Positions 9,495-18,112 of a stretch of 64,000 bases of DNA are shown here, piece after piece. The notes below the pieces were generated by a model. That model was not told where the DNA came from. It did not search any database and saw nothing but the letters and a program-made list of their open reading frames with translations. The stretch is from positions 62,001 through 126,000 of the forward strand of contig NZ_JADEYS010000014.1 in the NCBI RefSeq assembly GCF_015209595.1, in the 5' to 3' direction. The stretch is from Pontibacterium sinense (lineage in GTDB: Bacteria; Pseudomonadota; Gammaproteobacteria; Pseudomonadales; Balneatricaceae). The number at the start of each line of letters is the position of its first letter. Position 1 is the stretch's first letter. The translations under genes were made by a program, and so were the position numbers.

Positions 9495-9914
9495 ATAAAA
9501 AGACCCGTGATATACAAGGGGTTGGAGCGAGGCAAGATTTCGCATGCTAAAACCTAGCATTAACATACGAAGGGACAAGGCATTACAACTGAATGCAAGT
9601 GCCAACAACGGTAGAGCCTGAATAATCCATCATTCAGTCAAAGTCGTTATAAACATCATAAGAATCAAACTCCCCTGATTCAGGTTGATGTTTGACTCTG
9701 ACTAAAACCAGATTAACTCAAGGCCCCAGAGGAAGATTATCTGAAAGCGACGCCGATATACCTGAAAATAATAATTATTAAAAACACCCGCCTATGATGA
9801 CGCAACATTATGCAATGTGACCCAGCACACCCACACACCCCTGTTCGCGGACCTAGCCAGCACACCAACGGTCCTTAGGCTACGCTAACCCAATACAATT
9901 TGGCTGAACCCAAT
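9495..9914. other. gene-free stretch upstream of the BCCT gene
   Basis: No reading frame with a ribosome binding site or recognisable sequence was found. Apart from the two leftward terminators to its left and the BCCT promoter to its right, I see no clear structure. It may encode one or two small RNAs on the minus strand ending at those terminators. Promoter matches on that strand are weak. Confidence 0.4.
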
Positions 9915-9943
9915 TCGAGATAATGCTCATCTCGACGTATACT
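9915..9943 (+). promoter_or_regulatory. sigma-70-like promoter of the BCCT gene overlapped by a dyad
   Basis: A good -10 (TATACT, 9938-9943) lies 17 bp after TCGAGA (9915-9920, 4/6 to TTGACA). The dyad TCGAGAT-N7-ATCTCGA (9915-9935) covers the -35 and the spacer. That placement suggests a repressor operator, for example one responding to osmolyte or choline. It does not resemble the BetI box I know. Confidence 0.5.
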
Positions 9944-9976
9944 AAAAGTCTAAAGCAATCATGGGGTTAAACCACA

Positions 9977-11539
9977 ATGAGATCGTCAGGCAAACAACCG
10001 GCTCCGCTCTCGACAACCACCGACTATCAAGTCGGCCAGGACAACATACAGCCATTTGGGCTTGATATTCACAACTTGGTTTTCCCCATCTCCGCCGCCT
10101 GCATTGTTGTTTTCGTTGCGCTGACCCTATTGTTTCAAGAACAGTCCGCAACCCTTTTCAACGAGTTACGCCCTTGGCTGACAACGCAACTGGATTGGTT
10201 CTTTGTCATCAGCGTTAACTTCTTTGTACTGTTTTGCCTGTACATCGCCTTTTCCAGAACGGGGCGTGTCCGTATCGGCGGACCCGATGCGAAACCGGAG
10301 TTCAGTTATCCCGGCTGGCTAGCCATGCTGTTTTCCGCAGGTATAGGTATCGGCCTGATGTTCTTTGGCGTACTGGAACCGGTCAACCACATGTTGAGCC
10401 CTCCTTTAGGCATAACGCCAGAAAGCGCAGAAGCGGCCCGATTGGGGATCGCAGCCTCTGCGTTCCATTGGGGTATGAGCGCCTGGGCCGTATACGCGGT
10501 TGTTGGTTTAGCACTGGCTTATTTCACCTTCAATCATGGACTGCCACTGACCCTGCGCTCTGCCTTTTACCCGCTTTTGGGTGATCGTGTATGGGGCCTG
10601 CCAGGTCATTTGATCGATATACTGGCCGTGTTTGCCACCATTTTTGGTCTGGCGACCTCGTTGGGGTACGGTGCAGAACAAGTAGCAGCAGGGTTGAACG
10701 AGTTGTTTGGCATTACCCCCACGGATGTTGTGAAAGTTATCCTGATCATTGGTATCACCGCGATCGCTGTTGGCTCCGTGGTTGCTGGACTGGATGCGGG
10801 CGTAAAGCGCCTAAGCGAGATCAATATGATCATGGCTGTATTGCTACTGCTGTTTGTGTTTTTCAGCGGCCCGACACTGGATCTGATCAGCGGTTTCGTC
10901 ATTGGTTTGAAAGACTATGTTGTCTACAGCTTTCCACTGTCGAACCCCGTTGGCCGTGAAGACACCAGCTTCTTTCATGGCTGGACCACCTTTTACTGGG
11001 CATGGTGGATTGCCTGGTCTCCGTTTGTGGGTATGTTTATCGCCCGTGTCAGTAAAGGCCGTACCATCCGCGAATTTATGGTCTGTGTACTGATCGTACC
11101 GACCCTATTCTGCCTGCTCTGGATGACCGTCTTTGGTGGCACCGCCATTGAACAGATGGCCGGTGGATACGACGGTGTGCGTGATACCGTTCAAAACTGG
11201 ACACCTGAGCTGGCTCTGTATCGCTTGCTCGATAACTTACCCATGAGCTACTTGATGTCTCTGGTGTCCCTGATCCTGATCGTTATCTTCTTCGTTACAT
11301 CCTCGGATAGCGGCTCATTGGTCATTGATACCATTACCGCTGGCGGTATTCTCAATCCACCAGTGCCACAGCGTGTGTTCTGGTGCACATTCGAGGGGAT
11401 GGTGGCAATAGCATTGCTATTGGGTGGCGGGCTTGGCTCTCTTCAGGCTGCAACCGTATCAACAGGCTTCCCTTTCTGCATCGTGCTGCTGGTGATGTGT
11501 TTTAGTTTGTATAAGGGACTGAAGCACGAACAGGTTTAG
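9977..11539 (+). CDS. BCCT-family transporter (betaine/choline/carnitine type)
   Basis: Inner-membrane sodium- or proton-coupled carrier of 520 residues with twelve predicted membrane segments. Family marks: the unwound-helix glycine motif GIGIG (in the SAGIGIGLMFFGVLEP region) and the tryptophan box WAWWIAWSPFVGMFIARVSKGRT. The C-terminus is short and lacks the long regulatory tail of osmosensing BetP/BetT proteins. It might therefore supply catabolic substrate, not act as an osmotic valve. Likely substrates are glycine betaine, choline, carnitine or another quaternary or methylated amine; given the sox operon nearby, a sarcosine precursor is plausible. A bidirectional terminator follows. 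Confidence 0.93.
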   Translation: MRSSGKQPAPLSTTTDYQVGQDNIQPFGLDIHNLVFPISAACIVVFVALTLLFQEQSATLFNELRPWLTTQLDWFFVISVNFFVLFCLYIAFSRTGRVRIGGPDAKPEFSYPGWLAMLFSAGIGIGLMFFGVLEPVNHMLSPPLGITPESAEAARLGIAASAFHWGMSAWAVYAVVGLALAYFTFNHGLPLTLRSAFYPLLGDRVWGLPGHLIDILAVFATIFGLATSLGYGAEQVAAGLNELFGITPTDVVKVILIIGITAIAVGSVVAGLDAGVKRLSEINMIMAVLLLLFVFFSGPTLDLISGFVIGLKDYVVYSFPLSNPVGREDTSFFHGWTTFYWAWWIAWSPFVGMFIARVSKGRTIREFMVCVLIVPTLFCLLWMTVFGGTAIEQMAGGYDGVRDTVQNWTPELALYRLLDNLPMSYLMSLVSLILIVIFFVTSSDSGSLVIDTITAGGILNPPVPQRVFWCTFEGMVAIALLLGGGLGSLQAATVSTGFPFCIVLLVMCFSLYKGLKHEQV

Positions 11540-11556
11540 TCTCTCAGTGACAGATC

Positions 11557-11590
11557 AAAAAAGCCCGCTGCGTCCGACAGCGGGCTTTTT
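11557..11590. terminator. bidirectional rho-independent terminator
   Basis: GCCCGCTG (11563-11570) pairs with CAGCGGGC (11578-11585) around a seven-base loop, with an A-run before and a T-run after. It separates the convergent BCCT gene (plus) and the orphan binding protein (minus). Confidence 0.85.
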
Positions 11591-11626
11591 ACTTAGCACT
11601 TACCAATGCGCTTAACACTCTACCAC

Positions 11627-12688
11627 TTATCTTGCGTATGCTTCCGCTCTTAAACCCAGAACCTTGCCTACCGTACGATTCCAGTTAGCGGCACATTCCG
11701 GGCCACAACGCTCCGCCCAGCGAGGCAAGATAACCTCCGCAGCGACTTTATTACGTACCATAAGGTCCGATTTGGTGGGCTCTACCAGTGTCATATTCCC
11801 CACCTCACCGATCGCACAAGGCCCATCGGCGAGACACGACAACGCGATAGCATCTTCGGTCGCCGTTTCTTGCCACATTTTTTCGTTTAACAAGGAGATC
11901 TCTTTTTGCAGGAGGGCTTTCAACTCGTCACTGAGCAGGTTCCACTTATCCATATTCATGGCACCAAATGCCAACCCCCAGCCCACGCGTAAGGTATAAC
12001 CATATGAAGCGACCTCATAGAGTTTGCCGGTATAAGCAGACATCGTGCCGGTGATCGCGCAATCAAAGATGCCCTTCTCCAGCGCTTGAGGTACGTCATT
12101 AAACGATGCACTCACCGGTATCGCCCCAACACCTTCAACAAAATCCCCTAACGTCGCCAAAAATACGCGAATTCGTTTACCTTTAAGGTCATCGATATTG
12201 CGTATCGGGCTATTGCACCAGATCATCTGGCTTGGGAAGGGATACAGCATCATCAGCTTAGCGTTGTATTTTTCTGCGAAGGCGCGCTCCAGAGTAGGAA
12301 AGTAGGCATTCGCAACCTGCTTCTGTACCCCGATGTTCTGCACCAAAGAGGACAGATCAGCCCCTTCAAATATTTCACTTTCCGGTACCACATAGCCGGG
12401 CAGACCAAACGCAAAATCGAACACGCCATTCTTAACCAAGCGCATGATTTCATGGCCTTTCATACCCAGTTCGGTATGGGATTTTATCTCGCCAACGATA
12501 CGACCGTCAGTGACATCCGCAATATGCTGATTCCAGAAAGGCCCCTCATGCTTTTGGTAATTCGTAAAATATTCCCATGTACCGACCCCTTTGATGATGA
12601 CAGTATCGTTAGCCATCAGGAGGCCACTCATCATTGTCATCACAAAACCCAGAAGGATCGAAGCTGAGTATTTCTTAACCCTTTTCAT
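11627..12688 (-). CDS. orphan TRAP-type periplasmic substrate-binding protein (DctP family), possible co-sensor
   Basis: A secreted DctP-family protein (353 residues from the ATG at 12686-12688; a GTG two codons earlier is possible). The N-terminus MKRVKKYSASILLGFVMTMM...LMA is a signal peptide. The mid-part (DDLKGKRIRVFLATLGDFVEGVGAIPV, then a DVPQALEKGIFDCAITG stretch) is the family's ligand-binding region. Unlike the two other DctP proteins in the window it carries at least six cysteines, several close together near the C-terminus (SCLADGPC, RCGPEC), suggesting disulfides. No dctQ or dctM accompanies it. It is divergent from a sensor kinase with a large periplasmic domain. I infer that it presents ligand to the kinase, as TorT does for TorS, but it could also share the dctQM at 17597-19417. 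Confidence 0.85.
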   Translation of the reverse strand: MKRVKKYSASILLGFVMTMMSGLLMANDTVIIKGVGTWEYFTNYQKHEGPFWNQHIADVTDGRIVGEIKSHTELGMKGHEIMRLVKNGVFDFAFGLPGYVVPESEIFEGADLSSLVQNIGVQKQVANAYFPTLERAFAEKYNAKLMMLYPFPSQMIWCNSPIRNIDDLKGKRIRVFLATLGDFVEGVGAIPVSASFNDVPQALEKGIFDCAITGTMSAYTGKLYEVASYGYTLRVGWGLAFGAMNMDKWNLLSDELKALLQKEISLLNEKMWQETATEDAIALSCLADGPCAIGEVGNMTLVEPTKSDLMVRNKVAAEVILPRWAERCGPECAANWNRTVGKVLGLRAEAYAR

Positions 12689-12748
12689 AGACACTGGCTT
12701 TTTATTTACCTTGAATGCTGCACGAAGTGATTTTCCAGAGTAGCCTTT

Positions 12749-12776
12749 ATTATAGCCTTTGACTATAACCAGTGAA
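12749..12776 (-). promoter_or_regulatory. probable sigma-70 promoter of the orphan binding protein
   Basis: On the minus strand a perfect TATAAT (12754-12749) stands 16 bp after TTCACT (12776-12771, 4/6 to TTGACA), 61 bases upstream of the start codon. A vegetative promoter here, against the sigma-54 promoter of the main TRAP operon, fits constitutive production of a sensing component. Confidence 0.5.
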
Positions 12777-12908
12777 GGAACCTGTTAACGCAGGCATAAG
12801 TCGATAGCGACGCCATACTCGGCACGACAAACACCGTTTTTTAATGATCGTTTTCTAATTAGTCTATGGCATGCGTATTATGCAGTTCAAACTTAAGGCA
12901 CGTATTGT

Positions 12909-14864
12909 ATGAATAGTCGTCGACGGCTGGGTATTCGCGGCCGCTTTTTCCTTGCGTTTTCATCTTTGAGCGCACTGACCTTACTGGCCAGTATTATCAG
13001 TTGGGTGTCCTATAGCCAATTGGGAGAGGAGCTGAATCAGGTTGTTGAAGGTAATATCAAAACCCTGAGTTTGATGGCCGACTTGAAGGAACAAGGAACA
13101 AAAATAACGCTGCTTGCCCCCACGTTGCTTGCGGCAAAGGATGATTCTGGCCGTCAGAAAATCTGGCAAGAGTTAGATCTCAACATCGCCAGCCTGACTG
13201 ATATCCTACCCAATGTTTCGGCAACAACTGTTTCGGCAACAACACTGGATCATCAGGCTGAAAACGCCCTCTTTAATCAGATCGACACATTAAAAACGAC
13301 GCTGGCCGAGCTAGATCAAAATGTACTTGAGAAGTTTGATATTCAACGTCAGAAGCGGTCTGAAAACCAAAGACTAAGATGGATCGCTTCAAACTTCCTG
13401 AGTGAAATTAACACCTTAATAGACAACGCTCAGAAAACACTGTTTAGCTACTATAATCAGGATTTTCCTGATTCCTGGATGGTGATAAACAGCTATGGCG
13501 AGAATACAACCAGCACGATCAACATCGCCGTACAGCGACTGTATCGCATCAAGGCCGATGTAAACCTGCTAATCAATTTGGTTGACCGGGCACAGCACCT
13601 ACCGGACCTGAACTCACTTATTGCAACCCAATCCCATACTGATGAGATCATCGGCCAGATCAAAAAAGACATTCAGGAACTGGACAATGTCCACGGGGTA
13701 CAAGCCCTGAAAAACACCATCGTCAATATCGTATTTCTAACCCACGGCGATAACAATATGTTTACGATCCGGAGTAAAGAACGGGCGATTCTGGAATCCG
13801 GACAATTGCACCTGACCCACATGCGAGAACAATTGGATGGCTTAAACGAGCTGATCGCATTTCAGACCAATAAAGCCGAAGAAGCCGCCAAGAACTCAGA
13901 TATCAATGCCAGAGAAACGATCAAACAAGGCCGTTTCTGGATGTTGTTTATGGTCGCCGCCAGTCTTTTATTCTCAATCCTGATTGTCTGGCTCTATGTA
14001 GGCCGCTACATGGTTGCAAGAATTACCAGCCTGGATGCCAGCATGCGTTCGATTGCCAATGGCAATCTGGAAGAGCAGGTGAACGTGAAGGGAGACGACG
14101 AAATCGGGGCCATGGCCCGCTCACTCATCAGCTTCCGCGATCAGCTCACCACACTCCAGGAAGATCTGGTTCAGGCCGGAAAGCTGGCCGCACTCGGCCA
14201 GCTTTCCGCGGGCATCGCCCATGAGATCAATCAGCCGCTATCAGCGATTGGACACTATTCACATAACGGTATTCGCCTGCTCAAATCGGGTCGATTGGAA
14301 GACACTGAGAAAAATCTGAATCAGATTTCCAACCTGAAAAAACGCGCGACAACGATTATCACCCGGCTTAAATCGCTTGCCCTCAATCAGCCGGTGAATC
14401 TGGTGGTGGTTGATCTTCAGCATGTTGTAGACAATGCCCTTCTGATGCTTGAGGGCGACGAGGTCAGGAAATTAACCAGCATCGACGTCACTTTCCAGAA
14501 GCAGAAGAATTTGGTAAAAGCGGACTCCGTTCAGCTTGAACAAGTTGTCCTGAACCTGATTACCAATGCGCTGGATGCCGTGACGGATCAGCCTGAAAAA
14601 CGGATCACGATCAATTGCCGACATGAACATGGCCGTATCGAAATACATGTACAAGACAGTGGTCCGGGCATTAGTAGCGAGTTACGCGAGCAAATATTCG
14701 AGCCGTTCTTTACCACCAAACGGCGTAACCAGAGCTTGGGACTCGGTTTATCCATTTCCTATAACATAATTAAGAAGTTTAACGGCAAGCTGACGGTCGA
14801 CGATGAATCAGACACCGGCGCGTCGTTCTGCATTCAGCTACCCGAATACCGGAGTGATAAGTGA
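12909..14864 (+). CDS. membrane sensor histidine kinase, DctB/TorS-like
   Basis: A 651-residue kinase. TM1 is at about residues 12-35, followed by a large, mostly helical periplasmic domain (36-340) resembling the TorS-type helical bundle. TM2 is at about 341-363, then HAMP (364-420). The HisKA domain has phospho-acceptor His438 in GQLSAGIAHEINQPLSAIGHY, and the HATPase has N (VVLNLITNALDAV), G1 (DSGPGISSEL) and G2 (SLGLGLSI) boxes. The HEINQPL form is typical of the DctB/FixL-like branch pairing with NtrC-class regulators. Its stop overlaps the regulator start by one base (TGATG). Likely ligand: the substrate of the TRAP system downstream, perhaps through the divergent binding protein. Confidence 0.93.
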   Translation: MNSRRRLGIRGRFFLAFSSLSALTLLASIISWVSYSQLGEELNQVVEGNIKTLSLMADLKEQGTKITLLAPTLLAAKDDSGRQKIWQELDLNIASLTDILPNVSATTVSATTLDHQAENALFNQIDTLKTTLAELDQNVLEKFDIQRQKRSENQRLRWIASNFLSEINTLIDNAQKTLFSYYNQDFPDSWMVINSYGENTTSTINIAVQRLYRIKADVNLLINLVDRAQHLPDLNSLIATQSHTDEIIGQIKKDIQELDNVHGVQALKNTIVNIVFLTHGDNNMFTIRSKERAILESGQLHLTHMREQLDGLNELIAFQTNKAEEAAKNSDINARETIKQGRFWMLFMVAASLLFSILIVWLYVGRYMVARITSLDASMRSIANGNLEEQVNVKGDDEIGAMARSLISFRDQLTTLQEDLVQAGKLAALGQLSAGIAHEINQPLSAIGHYSHNGIRLLKSGRLEDTEKNLNQISNLKKRATTIITRLKSLALNQPVNLVVVDLQHVVDNALLMLEGDEVRKLTSIDVTFQKQKNLVKADSVQLEQVVLNLITNALDAVTDQPEKRITINCRHEHGRIEIHVQDSGPGISSELREQIFEPFFTTKRRNQSLGLGLSISYNIIKKFNGKLTVDDESDTGASFCIQLPEYRSDK

Positions 14865-16213
14865 TGAGTTCAGCCATGAATCATGGCCAGATCATCGTCA
14901 TCGATGACGAAGAGATCGTACGCGAATCAATGATCCAAACTCTTGAGCTGGAGGGTTATACCGCAGCGGCGTTTGAAGACCCGCGCGCCGCGATAGCCGA
15001 GTGCTCCATGAATTGGCTGGGCGTCATTATCTGTGATGTACGTATGGACATCATGCACGGGTTGGAGGTGTTGCAAAAAATACTGGAGATTGACCCGGAA
15101 ATACCGGTCATCATGTTCAGCGGCCACTCTGACATCGCCATTGCGATTGAAGCGATTCGCAAAGGGGCCTACGACTTTCTGGAAAAAAATGACGACCCTC
15201 AGCACCATTTGAATACCGTCGAGCGCGCGTGGAAGAAACGCGAACTGGTATTGGAAAACCGTCGTTTACGCCAAGTCATCGACGGGCAACACGAGATTGA
15301 TCAACGCTTGGTAGGACAGACTGAGGTCATGGTGCGACTTCGGGAGACGGTCCTGCAGCTGGCTCAGGTGGATGTGGATCTGGTCATCAACGGTGAGACC
15401 GGCACCGGCAAAGAGGTTGTTGCAAAGTGCCTTCACGACTTCAGCCCCCGCAGGGACAAACCTTTTGTTGCACTGAACTGCGGGGCGGTCACCGAATCGG
15501 TGATAGAGAGTGAACTGTTTGGCCATGAAGCCGGCTCTTTCACCGGCGCAAACAAGAAACGGATCGGCAAGCTTGAATTCGCCAGCGGCGGCACGCTGTT
15601 TCTGGATGAGATCGAGAGCATGCCGCCCTCTCTTCAAATCAGGCTACTACGCGTCCTGCAGGAGCGAACCCTGCAACGCTTAGGCGGCAACGAGGATATC
15701 AACGTTGATATCCGGGTGATCGCAGCCTCCAAAGAGGAACTGCGAGATGCGGCTGACCGGGGCACGTTTCGTGAAGATCTCTACTACCGACTGAATGTGG
15801 CCAATATCGATCTGCCCAGCCTAAACCAACGAAAGGATGATATCCCGCTCCTGTTCAGCCATTTCGCAGAACAGGCGTGTCAGCGATTTAACCGTGAGAG
15901 CAGACCTGTCAGCGACTTTCTGCTGCAGCAACTCTGTCTGCAATCCTGGCCGGGCAACGTCAGGGAACTGCGTAACGCGGCAGAACGCTGGTCTCTGGGT
16001 TTACCCTTCGGCAGCAATATCAGCATCTCGGAAACGCCAAAGGAAGGGAATCTCGATGAACTGGTTGCCTGCTACGAGCGGGAAGTTATCTTGTCGGCAC
16101 TCAAGGCCAACGAAGGTCAGATTGAATTAACCGCCCAGGCGTTGGGTATCCCGCGTAAGAAGCTGTACCTGCGGATGAAAAAGTATGACCTGGATCGCAA
16201 GGACTTTGGCTGA
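14864..16213 (+). CDS. sigma-54-dependent response regulator, DctD/NtrC family
   Basis: The 449-residue activator has a receiver domain with phospho-acceptor Asp58 in VIICDVRMD, a central AAA+ domain with Walker A GETGTGKE and Walker [12 protein letters not shown], and a C-terminal Fis-type helix-turn-helix ([18 protein letters not shown]). The sigma-54 contact loop reads GSFTGA instead of the consensus GAFTGA, a conservative Ala-to-Ser change. Start: the ATG overlapping the kinase stop; a GTG one codon earlier is less likely. Its probable target, a sigma-54 promoter at 16362-16377 with palindromic sites at 16236-16276, lies immediately downstream. Confidence 0.95.
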   Translation: MSSAMNHGQIIVIDDEEIVRESMIQTLELEGYTAAAFEDPRAAIAECSMNWLGVIICDVRMDIMHGLEVLQKILEIDPEIPVIMFSGHSDIAIAIEAIRKGAYDFLEKNDDPQHHLNTVERAWKKRELVLENRRLRQVIDGQHEIDQRLVGQTEVMVRLRETVLQLAQVDVDLVINGETGTGKEVVAKCLHDFSPRRDKPFVALNCGAVTESVIESELFGHEAGSFTGANKKRIGKLEFASGGTLFLDEIESMPPSLQIRLLRVLQERTLQRLGGNEDINVDIRVIAASKEELRDAADRGTFREDLYYRLNVANIDLPSLNQRKDDIPLLFSHFAEQACQRFNRESRPVSDFLLQQLCLQSWPGNVRELRNAAERWSLGLPFGSNISISETPKEGNLDELVACYEREVILSALKANEGQIELTAQALGIPRKKLYLRMKKYDLDRKDFG

Positions 16214-16235
16214 CCCGTGCAACACCACCCCTAAA

Positions 16236-16276
16236 TGAGTCAAAAGTGACTCAGGCAAGCAAAAACGCCTGAGTCA
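16236..16276. promoter_or_regulatory. palindromic upstream activator sites for the response regulator
   Basis: Three copies of TGAGTCA/TGACTCA occur in 41 bp. TGAGTCA (16236-16242) and TGACTCA (16247-16253) form one dyad with a 4-bp spacer. TGACTCAGGC (16247-16256) and GCCTGAGTCA (16267-16276) form a second, perfect 10-bp dyad. They end 85 bp upstream of the -24 element, a normal distance for an enhancer bound by an NtrC-class activator. No T-run follows, so a terminator is unlikely. Confidence 0.65.
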
Positions 16277-16361
16277 AAACCGTCCCAACGCTAACAAACC
16301 AGAAACAGGAAAAATCTCATAACATATTGTTTATAAACATATTTTAATTTTTCTTCAGATT

Positions 16362-16377
16362 TGGCCCCGGCCTTGCA
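16362..16377 (+). promoter_or_regulatory. sigma-54 (-24/-12) promoter of the TRAP operon
   Basis: TGGCCCCGGCCTTGCA matches TGGCAC-N5-TTGCA closely, with the invariant GG and GC exactly ten bases apart. It lies 60 bp before the dctP start and between dctP and the gene for a sigma-54-dependent activator, so sequence and context agree. Confidence 0.85.
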
Positions 16378-16437
16378 ATATCAGTTATAGCCAATGCCAT
16401 CGGTATGGTTAACAAAACTGAGATCTGGAGAATAATA

Positions 16438-17424
16438 ATGAAACGTTTTACCCATAAAGCCGCTGTACTGCTTACATCCCTGCTAACGCTGGGGGCCACC
16501 AGCAATGTGTTAGCAGAGAAGCGCTGGGATATGCCAACCCCTTACGGTGATGGTACGCACCAGACCCAGGTAGCACGCAGCTTTGCTGAAGAAGTGAACG
16601 CCAATTCCAATGGTAAGCTGACAATCAACATCCACTCCGGTGGCTCCCTCATCAAACATCCGGAAATCCACCGCGCAGTTAAGACCCGTCAGGTACCTGT
16701 GGGTGAGGTTTTTATCGGTCGTTTGGGTAACCTCAACCCAATTTTCAAGCTGGACAACATTCCGTTTCTGGCAACCGACTTTGATAGCGCTGAAAAGCTT
16801 TATGCCGCATCCAAACCTGAGCTGACAAAAGCACTGGCCAAAGAAAACCTTATCCTGCTGTACACCTCTCCATGGCCAGCTCAGGACCTGTATACCAACA
16901 AAGACGTTAAAGGTTTGACCGATCTGAAGGGTATGAAGATGCGCTCTTACAGCCCAACCACCTCTCGTCTGGCCGATTTGATGGGGACAACACCCGTCAA
17001 CATTCCATTCAGTGATGTCGCGCAGGCATTCACCACCAACGCCATTGACGCCATGATCACCTCCCCAAGCACCGGCGTAAACGGCCAGAGCTGGGACTAT
17101 ATTTCCCACTTCACCACGATCCACGCATGGATTCCAAAGAACATGGTATTTGCCAACAAGCGTATGTTCGATCGTCTGGATGAAAACACCCAACAGGTGA
17201 TCCTGACAGCCGCTGCTAATGCAGAGAAAAAAGGCTGGGCACTGGGCCGCAAGCTGGCGGTAGAGCACACCGATACTCTGGCTAAAAACGGTATGAAAGT
17301 GGGCGAACCAAGTGCTCAGTTGATTAATGAACTGGAAGCGATCGGTTCCACCATGGTTAACGAGTGGGTGAGCGAAGCCGGCGACTCCGGTCGTGCAGTA
17401 CTGAACGCCTATCAGCAGCTTTAA
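16438..17424 (+). CDS. dctP: TRAP transporter substrate-binding protein, probable pyroglutamate/glutamate-type
   Basis: Periplasmic receptor of a TRAP transporter (328 residues from the ATG preceded by GGAG eight bases upstream). Signal peptide MKRFTHKAAVLLTSLLTLGATSNVLA, mature start near EKRWDMPTPYG. The family signature region is GLTDLKGMKMRSYSPTTSRLADLMG, followed by FSDVAQAFTTNAIDAMITSPSTG. A subfamily of DctP proteins (Bordetella pertussis DctP6/DctP7) binds pyroglutamate. The co-localised pxpABC and DUF1445 genes make that ligand the best guess, by context only. It is expressed from the sigma-54 promoter just upstream and separated from dctQM by a strong stem-loop. Confidence 0.9.
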   Translation: MKRFTHKAAVLLTSLLTLGATSNVLAEKRWDMPTPYGDGTHQTQVARSFAEEVNANSNGKLTINIHSGGSLIKHPEIHRAVKTRQVPVGEVFIGRLGNLNPIFKLDNIPFLATDFDSAEKLYAASKPELTKALAKENLILLYTSPWPAQDLYTNKDVKGLTDLKGMKMRSYSPTTSRLADLMGTTPVNIPFSDVAQAFTTNAIDAMITSPSTGVNGQSWDYISHFTTIHAWIPKNMVFANKRMFDRLDENTQQVILTAAANAEKKGWALGRKLAVEHTDTLAKNGMKVGEPSAQLINELEAIGSTMVNEWVSEAGDSGRAVLNAYQQL

Positions 17425-17434
17425 TCTCTTGCTC

Positions 17435-17471
17435 AGGTAACGCCTGCTGGTTCGACAATCAGGCGTTACCT
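17435..17471 (+). terminator. stem-loop between dctP and dctQ (attenuator or mRNA stabiliser)
   Basis: AGGTAACGCCTG (17435-17446) pairs perfectly with CAGGCGTTACCT (17460-17471) over a 13-base loop. It begins 11 bases after the dctP stop and has no T-run. A comparable stem separates dctP and dctQ in the second TRAP operon (32562-32591). The usual explanation is protection of, or partial termination after, the dctP message so that the binding protein exceeds the membrane subunits. Confidence 0.65.
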
Positions 17472-17596
17472 CAGCCAATACGATGCATGAATACATTATA
17501 AAAAAACCTACAAACCCGACTATTTCGGATGATCAGTCCGACATAACAGTAATACGGATGTTGGGGTTTCTGGTCAGGCAATCGGGTGAGAATAAA

Positions 17597-18109
17597 ATGC
17601 AAACACTTAAACACTACTTTTACTTAACCTCAGCGGTGCTATCAGGCACCTGTCTGGTCGCGATGACGGTGCTGATTCTTGCGCAAATAACAGCGCGAAC
17701 GTTCGGCATAATCATCCCATCTTCTGAGGATTTCGCAGGCTGGTTATTGTCCGCAACCATCTTTTTCGGTCTGGCTTATACCTTTAATACCGGCAATCAC
17801 ATCCGGGTCACTATTCTGCTCACCCGCTTGGGTGGAAAAACGCGTCGCCTGGTTGAATTCATCAACCTATCAGCGGGCACCCTCATCAGTGGTTACCTCG
17901 CGTATTACACCGCCTATACAGTTTACGAATCTTATATCTATGACGATGTAACCGATACGTATCTGGCGATGCCGCTCTGGATCGTGCAGTCCCCGATGGC
18001 CCTTGGCTCTCTGTTTCTCCTGATCGCTATTGTCGACAGTTATGTCTCGGCAATACAGGGAGAGAAACCGGGATTTATCGCCCACGAAGATGCCTTAAGC
18101 GCGGAGTAA
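17597..18109 (+). CDS. dctQ: TRAP transporter small permease DctQ
   Basis: Four-helix membrane subunit of 170 residues. I start at the ATG giving MQTLKHYFYLTSAVLSGTC, which has a GGTGAG-like ribosome binding site. The frame stays open for 38 codons upstream, but that extension is polar, contains no helix and would overlap the region after the stem-loop. Conserved DctQ features include PSSEDFAGWLLSATIFFGLAY and a GNHIRV segment. It partners with DctM and the preceding DctP. The stop is three bases before the dctM start. Confidence 0.9.
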   Translation: MQTLKHYFYLTSAVLSGTCLVAMTVLILAQITARTFGIIIPSSEDFAGWLLSATIFFGLAYTFNTGNHIRVTILLTRLGGKTRRLVEFINLSAGTLISGYLAYYTAYTVYESYIYDDVTDTYLAMPLWIVQSPMALGSLFLLIAIVDSYVSAIQGEKPGFIAHEDALSAE

Positions 18110-18112
18110 ATC

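Noticed and set aside
16236-16276. Terminator after the response regulator gene
   Set aside because: Strong stem but no T-run on the plus strand. The repeated TGAGTCA half-sites and distance to the sigma-54 promoter fit an enhancer better.
16510-17496. Long minus-strand frame opposite the TRAP dctP
   Set aside because: Antisense shadow of a clear dctP with signal peptide and sigma-54 promoter; His/Gln/Cys-rich low-plausibility protein.
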